DNA of 64,000 bases from Aquitalea denitrificans (GTDB lineage: Bacteria > Pseudomonadota > Gammaproteobacteria > Burkholderiales > Chromobacteriaceae), in contig NZ_CP047241.1 in the NCBI RefSeq assembly GCF_009856625.1, positions 2,604,001-2,668,000 on the forward strand. Reading direction: 5' to 3'. This document shows positions 53,645 through 62,590 of the stretch, piece by piece. The notes beneath the pieces were generated by a model. The model was given only the letters and a program-made list of their open reading frames with translations, was not told where the DNA came from and made no database searches. Position 1 is the first letter of the stretch; the number at the start of each line of letters is the position of its first letter. Position numbers and translations under genes: made by a program.

Positions 53645-54433
53645 TCAGATGAAACGCAGGCTGGTGCTGCCCATTGACTGGATGCGCAAGGACACATGGT
53701 CGCCGGCGGCAACGGCTACGGCTTCGGTGATGCCACCGGACAGGATGACCGCCCCGGCAGGCAGGCATTCGCCACGCTTGCCCAGATGGTTGGCCAGCTC
53801 GGCCACCGCCGTTGCAGGATGATTCAGCACGGCAGCACCCGCGCCAATGGCAACCGGCTGACCGTTTTTCTCCATCACCACGCCAAGGGTGCGTAAGTCC
53901 AGGCCTGCCAGCGGTGTCATGCTGGCACCGATGACAAAGCGGGTGGACGAGCAGTTGTCGGCAATCACGCTTTTGAGATCAAACTTGAAATCCCGATACC
54001 GGCTGTCAATCACTTCAATCGCCGGCACGATGAAATCCGTGGCGGCCAGCACGCTGCCAATGTGACAACCCGGGCCTTGCAGCGGATGCTTCAACACAAA
54101 GGCGATCTCCGGCTCCACCTTGGGGTGTATCAGTGCGCTGGTAGCCACTTCACCACCATCGGCCACGGTGAAGTAATCCATCAGGAAACCGAAAACCGGT
54201 GTTTCCACCCCCATCTGCTTCATCTTGGCAAATGAGGTCAGCCCGGCCTTGAAGCCAACCACCCGCGCCCCTCTTGCCTGCTTGCGACGGCGGATTTCAT
54301 CCTGGATGGCGTAGGCATCGTCCCAGTCCATGTCAGGGTAGTCGTCGGTGATCTTGGTGATGTCATGCACTTCCAGCTCGGAATTTTCAATATGCTCCGC
54401 CAGCTTGATGATGCTTGCCTGATCGAGTGTCAT
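53645..54433 (-). CDS. dmpH: 4-oxalocrotonate decarboxylase
   Basis: A 262-residue member of the hydratase/decarboxylase family. Conserved segments are [29 protein letters not shown] with the metal-binding Glu pair, and the [20 protein letters not shown] segment. It decarboxylates 2-oxo-3-hexenedioate to 2-hydroxypenta-2,4-dienoate and usually forms a complex with the homologous hydratase encoded at 56417. The start overlaps the aldolase stop by ATGA. Confidence 0.92.
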   Translation of the reverse strand: MTLDQASIIKLAEHIENSELEVHDITKITDDYPDMDWDDAYAIQDEIRRRKQARGARVVGFKAGLTSFAKMKQMGVETPVFGFLMDYFTVADGGEVATSALIHPKVEPEIAFVLKHPLQGPGCHIGSVLAATDFIVPAIEVIDSRYRDFKFDLKSVIADNCSSTRFVIGASMTPLAGLDLRTLGVVMEKNGQPVAIGAGAAVLNHPATAVAELANHLGKRGECLPAGAVILSGGITEAVAVAAGDHVSLRIQSMGSTSLRFI

Positions 54434-55464
54434 GCTCGGGCCTCCTTGTTTTTGGCCAGCGTCAGGGCCAGGTCTTCAATCATGTCTTCCTGCCCGCCCA
54501 CGGTGCCGCGCCGGCCCAGTTCAACCAGCAGGTCACGGGCGGATACGCCGTAGCGGGCCTCGGCACGTTTGGCAAACAGCAGGAAGGAAGAATAAACCCC
54601 GGCAAAGCCCAGGGTCAGCGCATCCCGGTCAACCCGGATGGGTTGATCCATGATGGGAACCACCAGGTCTTCAGCCACATCCTGAATGCGGAACAGATCC
54701 ACACCTGTTTCAATTCCCATGCGCTGGCAGACAGCAACAAACACTTCCAGCGGGGTATTGCCGGCACCGGCCCCCAGCCCGGCGGCGGCGGCATCAATCC
54801 GCACGGCCCCGGCTTCAACGGCGGCCACGGAATTGGCCACACCCATCGCCATATTGTGATGGCCGTGAAAACCGATTTCCGTTTCAGCTTTCAGCTGGTC
54901 GCGCAGCAGACCAACCCGCACCTTGACATCGGCCGGCAGCATATAGCCGGCCGAATCGGTGACATACACGCAGTTGGCACCGTAGGATTCCATCAGTCGC
55001 GCCTGCTCCAGCAGTTTTTCCGGGCTGGCCATGTGCGCCATCATCAGGAATCCCACCGTATCCAGTCCCAGCTTGCGTGACATGCCGATATGCTGCTCAG
55101 AGACATCCGCTTCGCTGCAGTGTGTAGCCACCCGGATGGTGCTCACACCCAGCTCATGGGCCATCTTCAGGTGATCCACCGTACCGATGCCCGGCAGCAG
55201 CAAGGCCGAAACCCGTGCCTGCTGCATCAGCGGAATCACCGTGGACAGGTATTCTTCATCGGAATGGGCCGGGAAACCGTAGTTGACCGAACTGCCACCC
55301 AGGCCATCCCCATGGGTCACTTCAATCAGCGGCACACCGGCGGCATCCAGTCCGCAGGCGATGGACTTCATTTGCTCCAGCGTCATCTGATGACGCTTGG
55401 GGTGCATGCCATCCCGCAGGGTCATGTCGTGCAGGGTAATGTGCTTGCCATTGCTATTCATCAC
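54430..55464 (-). CDS. dmpG: 4-hydroxy-2-oxovalerate aldolase
   Basis: A 344-residue HMGL-like aldolase: [14 protein letters not shown] at the N-terminus with the metal-binding Asp, [15 protein letters not shown] with the metal-binding His pair, and a C-terminal communication domain ([20 protein letters not shown]). It cleaves 4-hydroxy-2-oxovalerate into pyruvate and acetaldehyde and channels the aldehyde to DmpF, encoded just upstream with a 7-base gap. Confidence 0.95.
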   Translation of the reverse strand: MMNSNGKHITLHDMTLRDGMHPKRHQMTLEQMKSIACGLDAAGVPLIEVTHGDGLGGSSVNYGFPAHSDEEYLSTVIPLMQQARVSALLLPGIGTVDHLKMAHELGVSTIRVATHCSEADVSEQHIGMSRKLGLDTVGFLMMAHMASPEKLLEQARLMESYGANCVYVTDSAGYMLPADVKVRVGLLRDQLKAETEIGFHGHHNMAMGVANSVAAVEAGAVRIDAAAAGLGAGAGNTPLEVFVAVCQRMGIETGVDLFRIQDVAEDLVVPIMDQPIRVDRDALTLGFAGVYSSFLLFAKRAEARYGVSARDLLVELGRRGTVGGQEDMIEDLALTLAKNKEARA

Positions 55465-55471
55465 GAACTCC

Positions 55472-56386
55472 TCAGGCGCTCAGGCGGGATGGATCGAGTC
55501 GGCCGGACAGGATTTCTTCGGCAAACATTTCGGCGGTACGCGATGCAGCGGCGGTCATGATGTCCAGATTGCCGGCGTATCGGGGCAGGTAATCCCCCAG
55601 TCCTTCCACTTCCATGAACATCGACACCCGATTGCCATCAAATACCGGGCCATTGACCAGCTTGTAACCCGGCACATACTTTTGCACCTCGGCCACCATC
55701 TGCTGTACGGAAGCGCGTATCGCATCGCGGTCGGGCTCGGTTTCGGTCAGGCAATGCACGGTGTCACGCATCATCAGCGGCGGTTCGGCCGGATTGATGA
55801 TGATGATGGCCTTGCCACGGGCGGCCCCCCCCACCTTCTCCACCGCACCTGCCGTGGTGCGGGTGAATTCGTCGATATTCTTGCGCGTACCCGGCCCCAC
55901 GGAACGGGAGCTGACCGTGGCCACAATCTCGCCATAACTGACGGCCTGCACCCGGCTTACCGCCGCCACCATCGGAATGGTGGCCTGACCGCCGCACGTC
56001 ACCATATTGACGTTCATCTCACCCTGGCCGACGTGGTCTTTCAGATTGACGGGAGGCACACAAAACGGGCCGATTGCCGCCGGGGTCAGGTCTATCATCA
56101 GCACGCCAAGCGCATTGAGCTTGCGGCTGTTTTCGGCGTGGACATAGGCCGAGGTGGCGTCAAAGGCAATCTGGATACCATCTGCCTCCACATGCGGTAG
56201 CAGACCATCCACCCCCTCGGCCGTGGTTTTCAGTCCCATGGCGCGGGCGCGCTCCAACCCTTCCGACGCCGGATCGATACCCACCATCCATACCGGTTCC
56301 AGCACCGGACTGCGTTGCAGCTTGTACAGCAAATCAGTGCCGATATTGCCCGGACCGATCAGCGCACATTTGATTTTCTTGCTCAT
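55472..56386 (-). CDS. dmpF: Acetaldehyde dehydrogenase (acylating)
   Basis: A 304-residue enzyme of the DmpF/MhpF family. The Rossmann motif [17 protein letters not shown] lies at 7-23; the catalytic Cys is in [27 protein letters not shown] and the C-terminal NLDIMTAAA are conserved. It oxidises acetaldehyde to acetyl-CoA with NAD and CoA in complex with DmpG. Gene order dmpE-dmpF-dmpG fits the classical operon. Confidence 0.95.
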   Translation of the reverse strand: MSKKIKCALIGPGNIGTDLLYKLQRSPVLEPVWMVGIDPASEGLERARAMGLKTTAEGVDGLLPHVEADGIQIAFDATSAYVHAENSRKLNALGVLMIDLTPAAIGPFCVPPVNLKDHVGQGEMNVNMVTCGGQATIPMVAAVSRVQAVSYGEIVATVSSRSVGPGTRKNIDEFTRTTAGAVEKVGGAARGKAIIIINPAEPPLMMRDTVHCLTETEPDRDAIRASVQQMVAEVQKYVPGYKLVNGPVFDGNRVSMFMEVEGLGDYLPRYAGNLDIMTAAASRTAEMFAEEILSGRLDPSRLSA

Positions 56387-56416
56387 GGCAACTCTTTCAT
56401 TAACAGGATGCGGGTA

Positions 56417-57199
56417 TCAATCGAAACGTACCGTGCAGCTACCCAGGCCACCCAGGCTCATATGCAGGCAATCCCCGACCTTGACCGGCACCAAGGCTGC
56501 CAGCGACCCCGAGAGGATGACCTCGCCGGCCTTGAGCGGAATGCCCAGACTGCCCAGCTTGTTGGCCAGCCACACCATGGCGTTGACCGGGTGGCCCAGC
56601 GATGCGGCACCGGCACCGGTAGCCACCAGTTCGCCGTTCTTCTCCAGCGCCATGCCCACCAGCGACAGATCCAGCCCGCGTGGGCTGACCAGCTGGTTGC
56701 CCAGCACGAACACCCCGCAACTGGCGTTATCCGCCACCGTGTCCTGGATCTGGATTTTCCAGTCGGCAATGCGTGAATCCACCACTTCAAAGCAGGCCAT
56801 TACGCCTTCGGTGGCAGCCAGTACATCGGCCGCTGTCAGCCCAGGGCCGATCAGATCGCGCTTGAGCACGAAGGCAATCTCGCCTTCGGCACGTGGCGCA
56901 ATCAGGCTGGCAACCGGCACGCTTTCGCCATCGTTGTAGAGCATGCCGGACAGCAGTTGACCGAAATCCGGCTGATCCACCCCCAGCATGTTCATCACCG
57001 CCCGGCTGGTCAGACCGATTTTTTTGCCAATCACCGACTCCCCCGCTTGCAAGCGACGTTCGATGAAACGCTGCTGCACCCGGTAGGCATCTTCCAGGGA
57101 AAACGCCGGGCCGCGACTGCTCAGCGGGGCGATGGGTGTGCGCGTGGTCAGCGCGTGATACAGCGCATCACCGTATTGTTGGATGAGGTCTTGACTCAT
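56417..57199 (-). CDS. dmpE: 2-oxopent-4-enoate hydratase
   Basis: A 260-residue hydratase: YRVQQRFIERRLQAGE near the N-terminus, GKKIGLTSRAVMNMLGVDQP, and metal-binding Glu residues in RAEGEIAFVLKRDL; VVDSRIADWKIQIQDTVADN follows. It hydrates 2-hydroxypenta-2,4-dienoate to 4-hydroxy-2-oxovalerate. It lies between the dioxygenase and DmpF genes. Homologous to the decarboxylase encoded at 53645. Confidence 0.92.
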   Translation of the reverse strand: MSQDLIQQYGDALYHALTTRTPIAPLSSRGPAFSLEDAYRVQQRFIERRLQAGESVIGKKIGLTSRAVMNMLGVDQPDFGQLLSGMLYNDGESVPVASLIAPRAEGEIAFVLKRDLIGPGLTAADVLAATEGVMACFEVVDSRIADWKIQIQDTVADNASCGVFVLGNQLVSPRGLDLSLVGMALEKNGELVATGAGAASLGHPVNAMVWLANKLGSLGIPLKAGEVILSGSLAALVPVKVGDCLHMSLGGLGSCTVRFD

Positions 57200-57245
57200 G
57201 AAGCATCCTTGTCAGCAAAGATAAAGACAGACAACACGCCCCGAC

Positions 57246-58172
57246 TCAGGTCACCACGGTCAGGAAGCGTTCGTTCAGTTCACGGGTGTGATAGAAGATG
57301 GCAGAGCCCACCTCATCCCACGTCCAGGTATAAGGTTTCATGTCCGGGTAGAAGCTATAGCCACCGCAGAAGGTTTCCATGCGGTTACCCGAAGGGTCGA
57401 AGAAGTAGATGGAAGTACCGCGGGTAATACCGTGACGCAGCGGACCGATATCGATGAACACCTTGTGCTTGGCCATCAGGTCTGCCGCGTTCAGCAGTTT
57501 TTCCCAGGTTTCAATCAGGAAGGCCGCATGATGCAGGGTGTCGCTGCGCGTATCCCGGACAAAGGCAATGTCATGCGCCTTGTTGGAACAAGTCAGCCAG
57601 ACTGCCATCACCGTCTTGCCGTCCTCGCCCAGGATTTTTTCGGTCAGGGTAAAACCCAGCACCTTGGTAAACAGGTCGAAAGTGCCATCCAGATCGGCAC
57701 CATGCAGCTGCCAGTGGTCCAGCCGGATGGGGGAAATACCTTTGCGGTTATCTATCAGGATGGGCGGGTTCAGATAACCCAGGCCGTCACCCACCTCGGT
57801 CTGCTCCCAATACAATTCGAATACATGCCCGGTAGGAATGGTGAAACGAACTCGCTCACCGGTTTCCAGCAACTCCCCGGCAGGCCGGCGCTCGGTGGCA
57901 ACACCATAGGCGTTGAGCTTTTCTTCCAGCTCACCCAGGGTCGCCTGGTTCAATACCTTGAACGCATAAAAATCATTGCCCGGCTTATCCGCCAGTCGCA
58001 GGATCACGCAGTGATGATCCCGCTCGTCATGGGCCTTGAAATAGACACGGCCACTATCATCCCGACCGGTTTCCACCAGACCCAGGATATTGGTGTAAAA
58101 GTCCACCGCGGCTTGCATGTCGGTGACCCGAATCTGGGTATACCCAGGGCGCAGAACTCCAGTTAATGCCAT
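57246..58172 (-). CDS. dmpB: Catechol 2,3-dioxygenase
   Basis: A 308-residue extradiol dioxygenase of the XylE/DmpB type (usual length 307). The iron ligands are readable as His153 in RLDHWQLHG, His214 in TLHHAAF, and Glu266 in GNRMETFCGG. It cleaves catechol next to the hydroxyl pair to 2-hydroxymuconic semialdehyde. It is the first gene of the leftward operon; the LysR-type operator lies 120 bases upstream. No XylT-like ferredoxin for reactivation is next to it. Confidence 0.94.
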   Translation of the reverse strand: MALTGVLRPGYTQIRVTDMQAAVDFYTNILGLVETGRDDSGRVYFKAHDERDHHCVILRLADKPGNDFYAFKVLNQATLGELEEKLNAYGVATERRPAGELLETGERVRFTIPTGHVFELYWEQTEVGDGLGYLNPPILIDNRKGISPIRLDHWQLHGADLDGTFDLFTKVLGFTLTEKILGEDGKTVMAVWLTCSNKAHDIAFVRDTRSDTLHHAAFLIETWEKLLNAADLMAKHKVFIDIGPLRHGITRGTSIYFFDPSGNRMETFCGGYSFYPDMKPYTWTWDEVGSAIFYHTRELNERFLTVVT

Positions 58173-58291
58173 GTCCCAATCTCCTCAAATTGTTATTGGG
58201 TGAGCGTTGCAGAATATTTTTTCTTGCCTTTGTGAGTGTCATATTCTGCGGGGACATGGGGACGGTCAAATACTTATTGATTTGGTATGAA

Positions 58292-58306
58292 ATACCTTAA
58301 AGGTAT
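58292..58306. promoter_or_regulatory. ATAC-N7-GTAT operator upstream of the meta-cleavage operon
   Basis: ATACCTTAAAGGTAT is a perfect 15-bp palindrome that fits the BenM/CatM consensus ATAC-N7-GTAT. Another half-site, GGTAT, lies at 58284. A BenM/CatM-like LysR gene is at the far end of the operon. Confidence 0.8.
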
Positions 58307-58746
58307 AGTGGCAGGAATTCTCAGTACATGCCTTGCCTGATGGGACTCCCTACTACGCTGCAATGCACAAATTAGATTGAAATTTTTTGAAATTCTGCCG
58401 AGCGGCTTACAAGAAAAGGCAATTTGGGGGATATATCTTTTTGATCATCTCGTCACGGCAGTACCGAAGGTTCATGCAAACCCGGCTACTGGGCGGAAAT
58501 ACTCGGCGGTGGCGTATGACCCGTTTTCAGGAGAAACGACCCCACAACCGGACGGCAACACCTTGCACTGGCTTATCAGACCAGTGGCCAGAACAAGGAG
58601 GAGATACACATGGATGCGCCGGATGAGCGCCGCGTTGACGATCACCGGCAATGTCATCCGACGCCAGGCCTGCCGCAGGCCTGATATCGAACGGCGTCGC
58701 TCTGGTATTGCTACTTGATCATGTTACCCATGAAAAACCGGACAGT
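58307..58746. other. Gene-free interval between operon promoter and TetR gene
   Basis: About 440 bases. A 113-codon frame beginning with TTG at 58377 has no family character and no ribosome-binding site. Nothing else is recognised. Confidence 0.5.
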
Positions 58747-59388
58747 TCACACAGGCCTGGCAAATGCCAGCAAAAATGTATCTACCGCCAAGGTCACCCA
58801 TTGATCAATCTGCGCAGCGGAGGGGCGGGATGCCGGGTGGGTCAGCAATTCAAACTGCGCATCATGCCGCAGCAGGCTGACAAACAGCTTGGTGACATCG
58901 GCCACGCCCATGCCCTTTAGCTGCAATTCCCCGGCTTCGACAAAAACCAGCATGTGCCGGGCCAGCAGGTCGGATACCACCTTGGGGCCGGCCAGATAAA
59001 ACTGGCGCGCCAGATCGGGAAAGCGCGGCGCCTCCGCCACGATCACCCGGTACAGCGCCAGGCCGGTGGGTGACAGGATGATGTTCAGGTAGTCGGTACC
59101 AATCCCCTCCAGCGTGGAACGCAGGCCCTGCGACTTGCCATCGATGGTGCGTATCGTGCTCATCAGCCGGGCGCATTCCTGCTGGATCACGGCCGCAAAC
59201 AACGCTTCCTTGTTGGCAAAGCGGGCATAGACCGTGGCCTTGGATACCCCCGCCTCGCGCTGGATCATGTCGGTGGTGGCGGCACTGAAGCCATGCTGCA
59301 AAAACACCGTGCTGGCAGCCTGCAGCACCACGCTGGCCTTGTCGCAGGCCGGCGTCACCGGGCAAGGGCTGCTTGCTTCATCCTTCAT
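58747..59388 (-). CDS. TetR-family repressor of the efflux operon
   Basis: A 213-residue TetR/AcrR-type repressor. HTH: VFLQHGFSAATTDMIQREAG then VSKATVYARFANKEALF. A C-terminal AefR/TetR_C-like domain follows (LYRVIVAEAPRFPDLARQFY). The ATG at 59388 begins MKDEASS; the longer frame crosses an operator and is unlikely. The gene is divergent from the nodT-MFS-emrA operon, and two ACCGATCGGT palindromes lie in the 195-base gap, so it probably represses both units and responds to an exported drug. Confidence 0.88.
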   Translation of the reverse strand: MKDEASSPCPVTPACDKASVVLQAASTVFLQHGFSAATTDMIQREAGVSKATVYARFANKEALFAAVIQQECARLMSTIRTIDGKSQGLRSTLEGIGTDYLNIILSPTGLALYRVIVAEAPRFPDLARQFYLAGPKVVSDLLARHMLVFVEAGELQLKGMGVADVTKLFVSLLRHDAQFELLTHPASRPSAAQIDQWVTLAVDTFLLAFARPV

Positions 59389-59394
59389 ATCAAA

Positions 59395-59404
59395 ACCGAT
59401 CGGT
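59395..59404. promoter_or_regulatory. TetR operator next to the repressor start
   Basis: The palindrome ACCGATCGGT lies 7 bases upstream of the repressor ATG and repeats the core of the larger site at 59538. It suits autoregulation. Confidence 0.7.
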
Positions 59405-59537
59405 ACAATTCTCACCCATTCATTATCCCCAGCAGGCAATTTACTGTCCAGCCAAGCGCCGGCAACAGCCTTCAGCGCTGGATCAGTTCATCACCACGCT
59501 TGACAGCGCCAGCGCAGGTCCCTAACTTAAAAAAAGA

Positions 59538-59557
59538 ACTGTACCGATCGGTACAGT
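59538..59557. promoter_or_regulatory. 20-bp palindromic TetR operator before the efflux operon
   Basis: ACTGTACCGATCGGTACAGT is a perfect 20-bp palindrome located 27 bases before the nodT-like start. Binding by the divergent TetR would block efflux transcription. Confidence 0.85.
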
Positions 59558-59583
59558 CAATTTTACCCAAGTTAATACCACCC

Positions 59584-61041
59584 ATGCCAAGCTCACCATT
59601 CACCCCGCCCGCCTCATTTGGCCGCTGCCTGCCATTGCTGGCGCTGACCTTCGGCCTGGCAGCCTGCGCACAGCCAGACCGGTTCCAGCCCCCGCTTACC
59701 GCCACGCCCGATACGCATCTGGCACATGAGCCGGCCCTGAGCACGGCCGTCATGCCGGCCAAGTGGTGGCAACAACTGCACGACCCGCAGCTGGATGCCC
59801 TGATGGAACAAGCCATGCAGGACAATATCGATCTGCAACTGGCTGCCACCCGCGTGGCCGCCAGCAGGGCGCAGTCGGGACTGGTCGAGGCAGCCAGCCA
59901 GCCGCAGCTGGGCATGCAGGCCGGCTACAGCCGCAATGCCAATAGCGCCCACTCGCCCATCGTGCGGCTGGGTGCCTCCACCCGCACCTACGACTTGTGG
60001 CAGGTCGGCCTGCAAAGCAGCTGGGAACTTGATCTGTGGGGTCACCTGCGCCAGCAACAAGTGGCGGCCCGCGCCAGCGCCCAGGCCAGCGCCTACGGCG
60101 CCGAAGCCACCCGCGTGGCTGTGCTGGCTAACGTGGCACAGCATTACCTGCTGCTACGCCACGGCCAGCGCGCCGCCAGCCTGAACCATCAGCAATGGCT
60201 ACTAGCCAGCCAGCACGCTGCACTGCTGGCCAGCCGTGAGCGCAACGGCCTGCTCGGCAAGGCAGCGGTTGAACGTGCCGATGCTGCGCTGGCCCTGGTG
60301 CAAGTACGGCAGGAGATCCTTGAACGGCAGAACAGCGCCCTGCTCAATGCCCTGGCCCTGCTGCTGGGGCAGCCGCCCGGCAGCCTGGAGCAGCAGCTGG
60401 GTCAGGCCAGCACCCTGCCCTTGCCACCGGACACACTGCCAACCGGGCTGCCCTCCACCCTGGCGCGGCAGCGGCCGGACATCCTGCAGGCCGAGGCCGA
60501 GCTGCATGCCGCCGTAGCCGGCGTGGCTGCCGCCGAAGCAGACTTCTACCCGCGCCTCACCCTGAGCGGCCATCTGGAAAGCCTGGCTTTCAACGGTCAC
60601 GACCTGGGCATGTGGAATGCGCGCCAGTTTTCCTTCGGCCCCGCGCTCTACCTGCCGCTGTTCAATGGCGGCCGCCTGCGGCAAAGCCTGGTACTCAGCC
60701 AGGTGCAGCAGCAGCAAGCTGCCATCCACTACCGCCAGACCGTGTTGAATGCTTGGCACGAGGTGGATGATGCCGCCCAGGCTTGGCACAGCGCACAGGC
60801 CGTGCTGGCCCAGAACACGCTGGCACTGCAGCAGTACGGCAACAACAGCCGCCACGCCCGTCGTGCCTACGAAGAAGGCAGCAGCAGCAAGCTGGAATGG
60901 CTGGAAGCCCAGTCGGCCGAGCTGGATAGACAGCTGGCCGTTGACGACGCCCGCGCCGCAATCAGCCAATCCATGGTTGCGCTTTACCGGGCGCTGGGTG
61001 GCAACTGGCCGGCCAGCGCAGCAGAGGTCGCACATGGCTGA
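59584..61041 (+). CDS. NodT-family outer-membrane efflux lipoprotein
   Basis: A 485-residue TolC-like channel. The lipobox Cys lies in LALTFGLAACAQPD (near residue 28). Two OEP repeats are seen, with WWQQLHDPQLDALMEQAMQD, LDLWGHLRQQQVAARAS, and RPDILQAEAELHAAVAGVAA with the conserved FYPRLTLSG. It forms the outer-membrane exit duct. The ATG at 59584 starts the signal peptide; no strong ribosome-binding site is seen. Its end overlaps the MFS gene start by 8 bases. Confidence 0.9.
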   Translation: MPSSPFTPPASFGRCLPLLALTFGLAACAQPDRFQPPLTATPDTHLAHEPALSTAVMPAKWWQQLHDPQLDALMEQAMQDNIDLQLAATRVAASRAQSGLVEAASQPQLGMQAGYSRNANSAHSPIVRLGASTRTYDLWQVGLQSSWELDLWGHLRQQQVAARASAQASAYGAEATRVAVLANVAQHYLLLRHGQRAASLNHQQWLLASQHAALLASRERNGLLGKAAVERADAALALVQVRQEILERQNSALLNALALLLGQPPGSLEQQLGQASTLPLPPDTLPTGLPSTLARQRPDILQAEAELHAAVAGVAAAEADFYPRLTLSGHLESLAFNGHDLGMWNARQFSFGPALYLPLFNGGRLRQSLVLSQVQQQQAAIHYRQTVLNAWHEVDDAAQAWHSAQAVLAQNTLALQQYGNNSRHARRAYEEGSSSKLEWLEAQSAELDRQLAVDDARAAISQSMVALYRALGGNWPASAAEVAHG

Positions 61042-62590
61042 CCTGCACCCAGCCCATCCGCCAGCCGGTGCCGGCAGTCATGCCCCGGCCCCGCCGGGCT
61101 TCGGCCTGCGGCTGGCCACCGGCCTGCTCGGCGTGCTGGTGGCGGCCATGATGGCCGGCTTCAACAACCGCGTGGTGGCCATCGGCCTGCCCGACCTCTT
61201 TGGCCAGCTGGGATGGGGGCAGGATGACGCCTCCTGGCTCGGCAGCGCCTACAGCGCCGGCGAGCTGGCCGCCATGCCGTTTGCCACCTGGTGTGCCATC
61301 ACCTTTTCCATGCGGCGCTTCCAGCTGGCCATGCTGGCCGTGGTCTTGCTGATTGCCCTGGTACTGCCCACCGTGCACAGCCTGCCGCTGATGCTGGCCT
61401 TGCGAGCGGTGCAGGGTTTGTGCTGCGGCAGCCAGATTCCCCTGCTGATGATGGGAGCGCTGCGCTTCCTGCCGCTGTCCATCCGCCTGCATGGCCTGGC
61501 CCTATACGCCATGACCGCTACCTTTGCGCCCAATATGTCGCTGGCGCTGGCTGCCAGCTGGCTGGACCGGCTGGAAGACTGGCGCTGGCTCTACTGGCAG
61601 GCAGTGCCATTGAGTGCACTGGCGATGGTGCTGATTGCCTGGGGCATTCCGGTGATGCCGGCCATGCCGCAACGCTTGCGCCAGGCCAACTGGCCGGGCC
61701 TGCTGCTGGGCATCAGCGGCCTGACGCTGCTGGCACTGGGGCTGGATCAGGGCGCGCAGCTGGACTGGTTTCACGCCCGGGCCATCCGCCTGCTGCTGGC
61801 TGGCGGTGCCGTACTGTGCTGCGGCTTTCTGATCAGCGAGTGGTTCCACCCCGCCCCCTTCATGAAGCTGCAGCTGTTGGCCCGCCGCAATCTGGCACTG
61901 GGGTTTTCACTGTTTCTCTGCCTGCTGGTAATCATGCTGTCCGGCGCGTCGCTACCGTCCATGGCACTGGGCCATGTGCAGGGCTTCCGTACCTTGCAGA
62001 TGGAAGATATCGGCCTGGCCATCGGCCTGCCGCAATTGCTGCTGGGCCCCATGGTGGCCATGCTGCTGTATCAGTGCCGGGTCGATGCACGCCATGTATT
62101 TGTGCTGGGCCTGCTGTGTATGGCCGCGGCCTGCTGGGAAGGCAGCGGGCTGACCGCTGCCTGGATGGGGCATGACTTCCACCTGGCCCAGCTGCTGCAG
62201 GCCATCGGCCAACCCATGGCCGTGGTGTCACTGCTGTTTCTTGCCACCAGCGTGGTGCAGCCGATGGAGGGCGCCTACGTCTCCGGCATCATCAACACCC
62301 TGCGCGCCTTTGGCACCCTTGCCGGCAGCGCCATGGTCGGCCGCCTGCTGACACTGCGCACCGACTTCCACCACGAAATGCTGCAGGACCAGGCCAGCTG
62401 GCAAGCCAGCCACGCAGCAATCCCGCTGGCAGAGCTGGCCGCCCAGCTCAATGCCCAGGCCAGCACGCTGGCAATTGCCGATGTCTATCGCGTACTGGGC
62501 CTGTTTGCCCTGCTGCTGATACCCGCCGTGCTGATGATGCAATACATCCCGGCCCCGGTTCTGCCTTCCCGCCCATCAAACCATGGATGA
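61034..62590 (+). CDS. DHA2-family MFS drug exporter (EmrB-like)
   Basis: A 518-residue inner-membrane protein with about 14 hydrophobic segments, as in the DHA2 group. Motifs: DDASWLGSAYSAGELAAMPF in TM2 region, LMLALRAVQGLCCGSQIPLL, and a C-terminal GAYVSGIINTLRAFGTLAGS. It should export drugs together with the EmrA-like and NodT-like partners. The ATG at 61034 overlaps the preceding gene; AGAGG is the ribosome-binding site. The following gene also overlaps by 8 bases, so the three are tightly coupled. Confidence 0.88.
   Translation: MADLHPAHPPAGAGSHAPAPPGFGLRLATGLLGVLVAAMMAGFNNRVVAIGLPDLFGQLGWGQDDASWLGSAYSAGELAAMPFATWCAITFSMRRFQLAMLAVVLLIALVLPTVHSLPLMLALRAVQGLCCGSQIPLLMMGALRFLPLSIRLHGLALYAMTATFAPNMSLALAASWLDRLEDWRWLYWQAVPLSALAMVLIAWGIPVMPAMPQRLRQANWPGLLLGISGLTLLALGLDQGAQLDWFHARAIRLLLAGGAVLCCGFLISEWFHPAPFMKLQLLARRNLALGFSLFLCLLVIMLSGASLPSMALGHVQGFRTLQMEDIGLAIGLPQLLLGPMVAMLLYQCRVDARHVFVLGLLCMAAACWEGSGLTAAWMGHDFHLAQLLQAIGQPMAVVSLLFLATSVVQPMEGAYVSGIINTLRAFGTLAGSAMVGRLLTLRTDFHHEMLQDQASWQASHAAIPLAELAAQLNAQASTLAIADVYRVLGLFALLLIPAVLMMQYIPAPVLPSRPSNHG

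Noticed and set aside
58377..58718. 113-codon plus-strand ORF before the efflux repressor
   Set aside because: TTG start, no ribosome-binding site, no family character; more likely non-coding.
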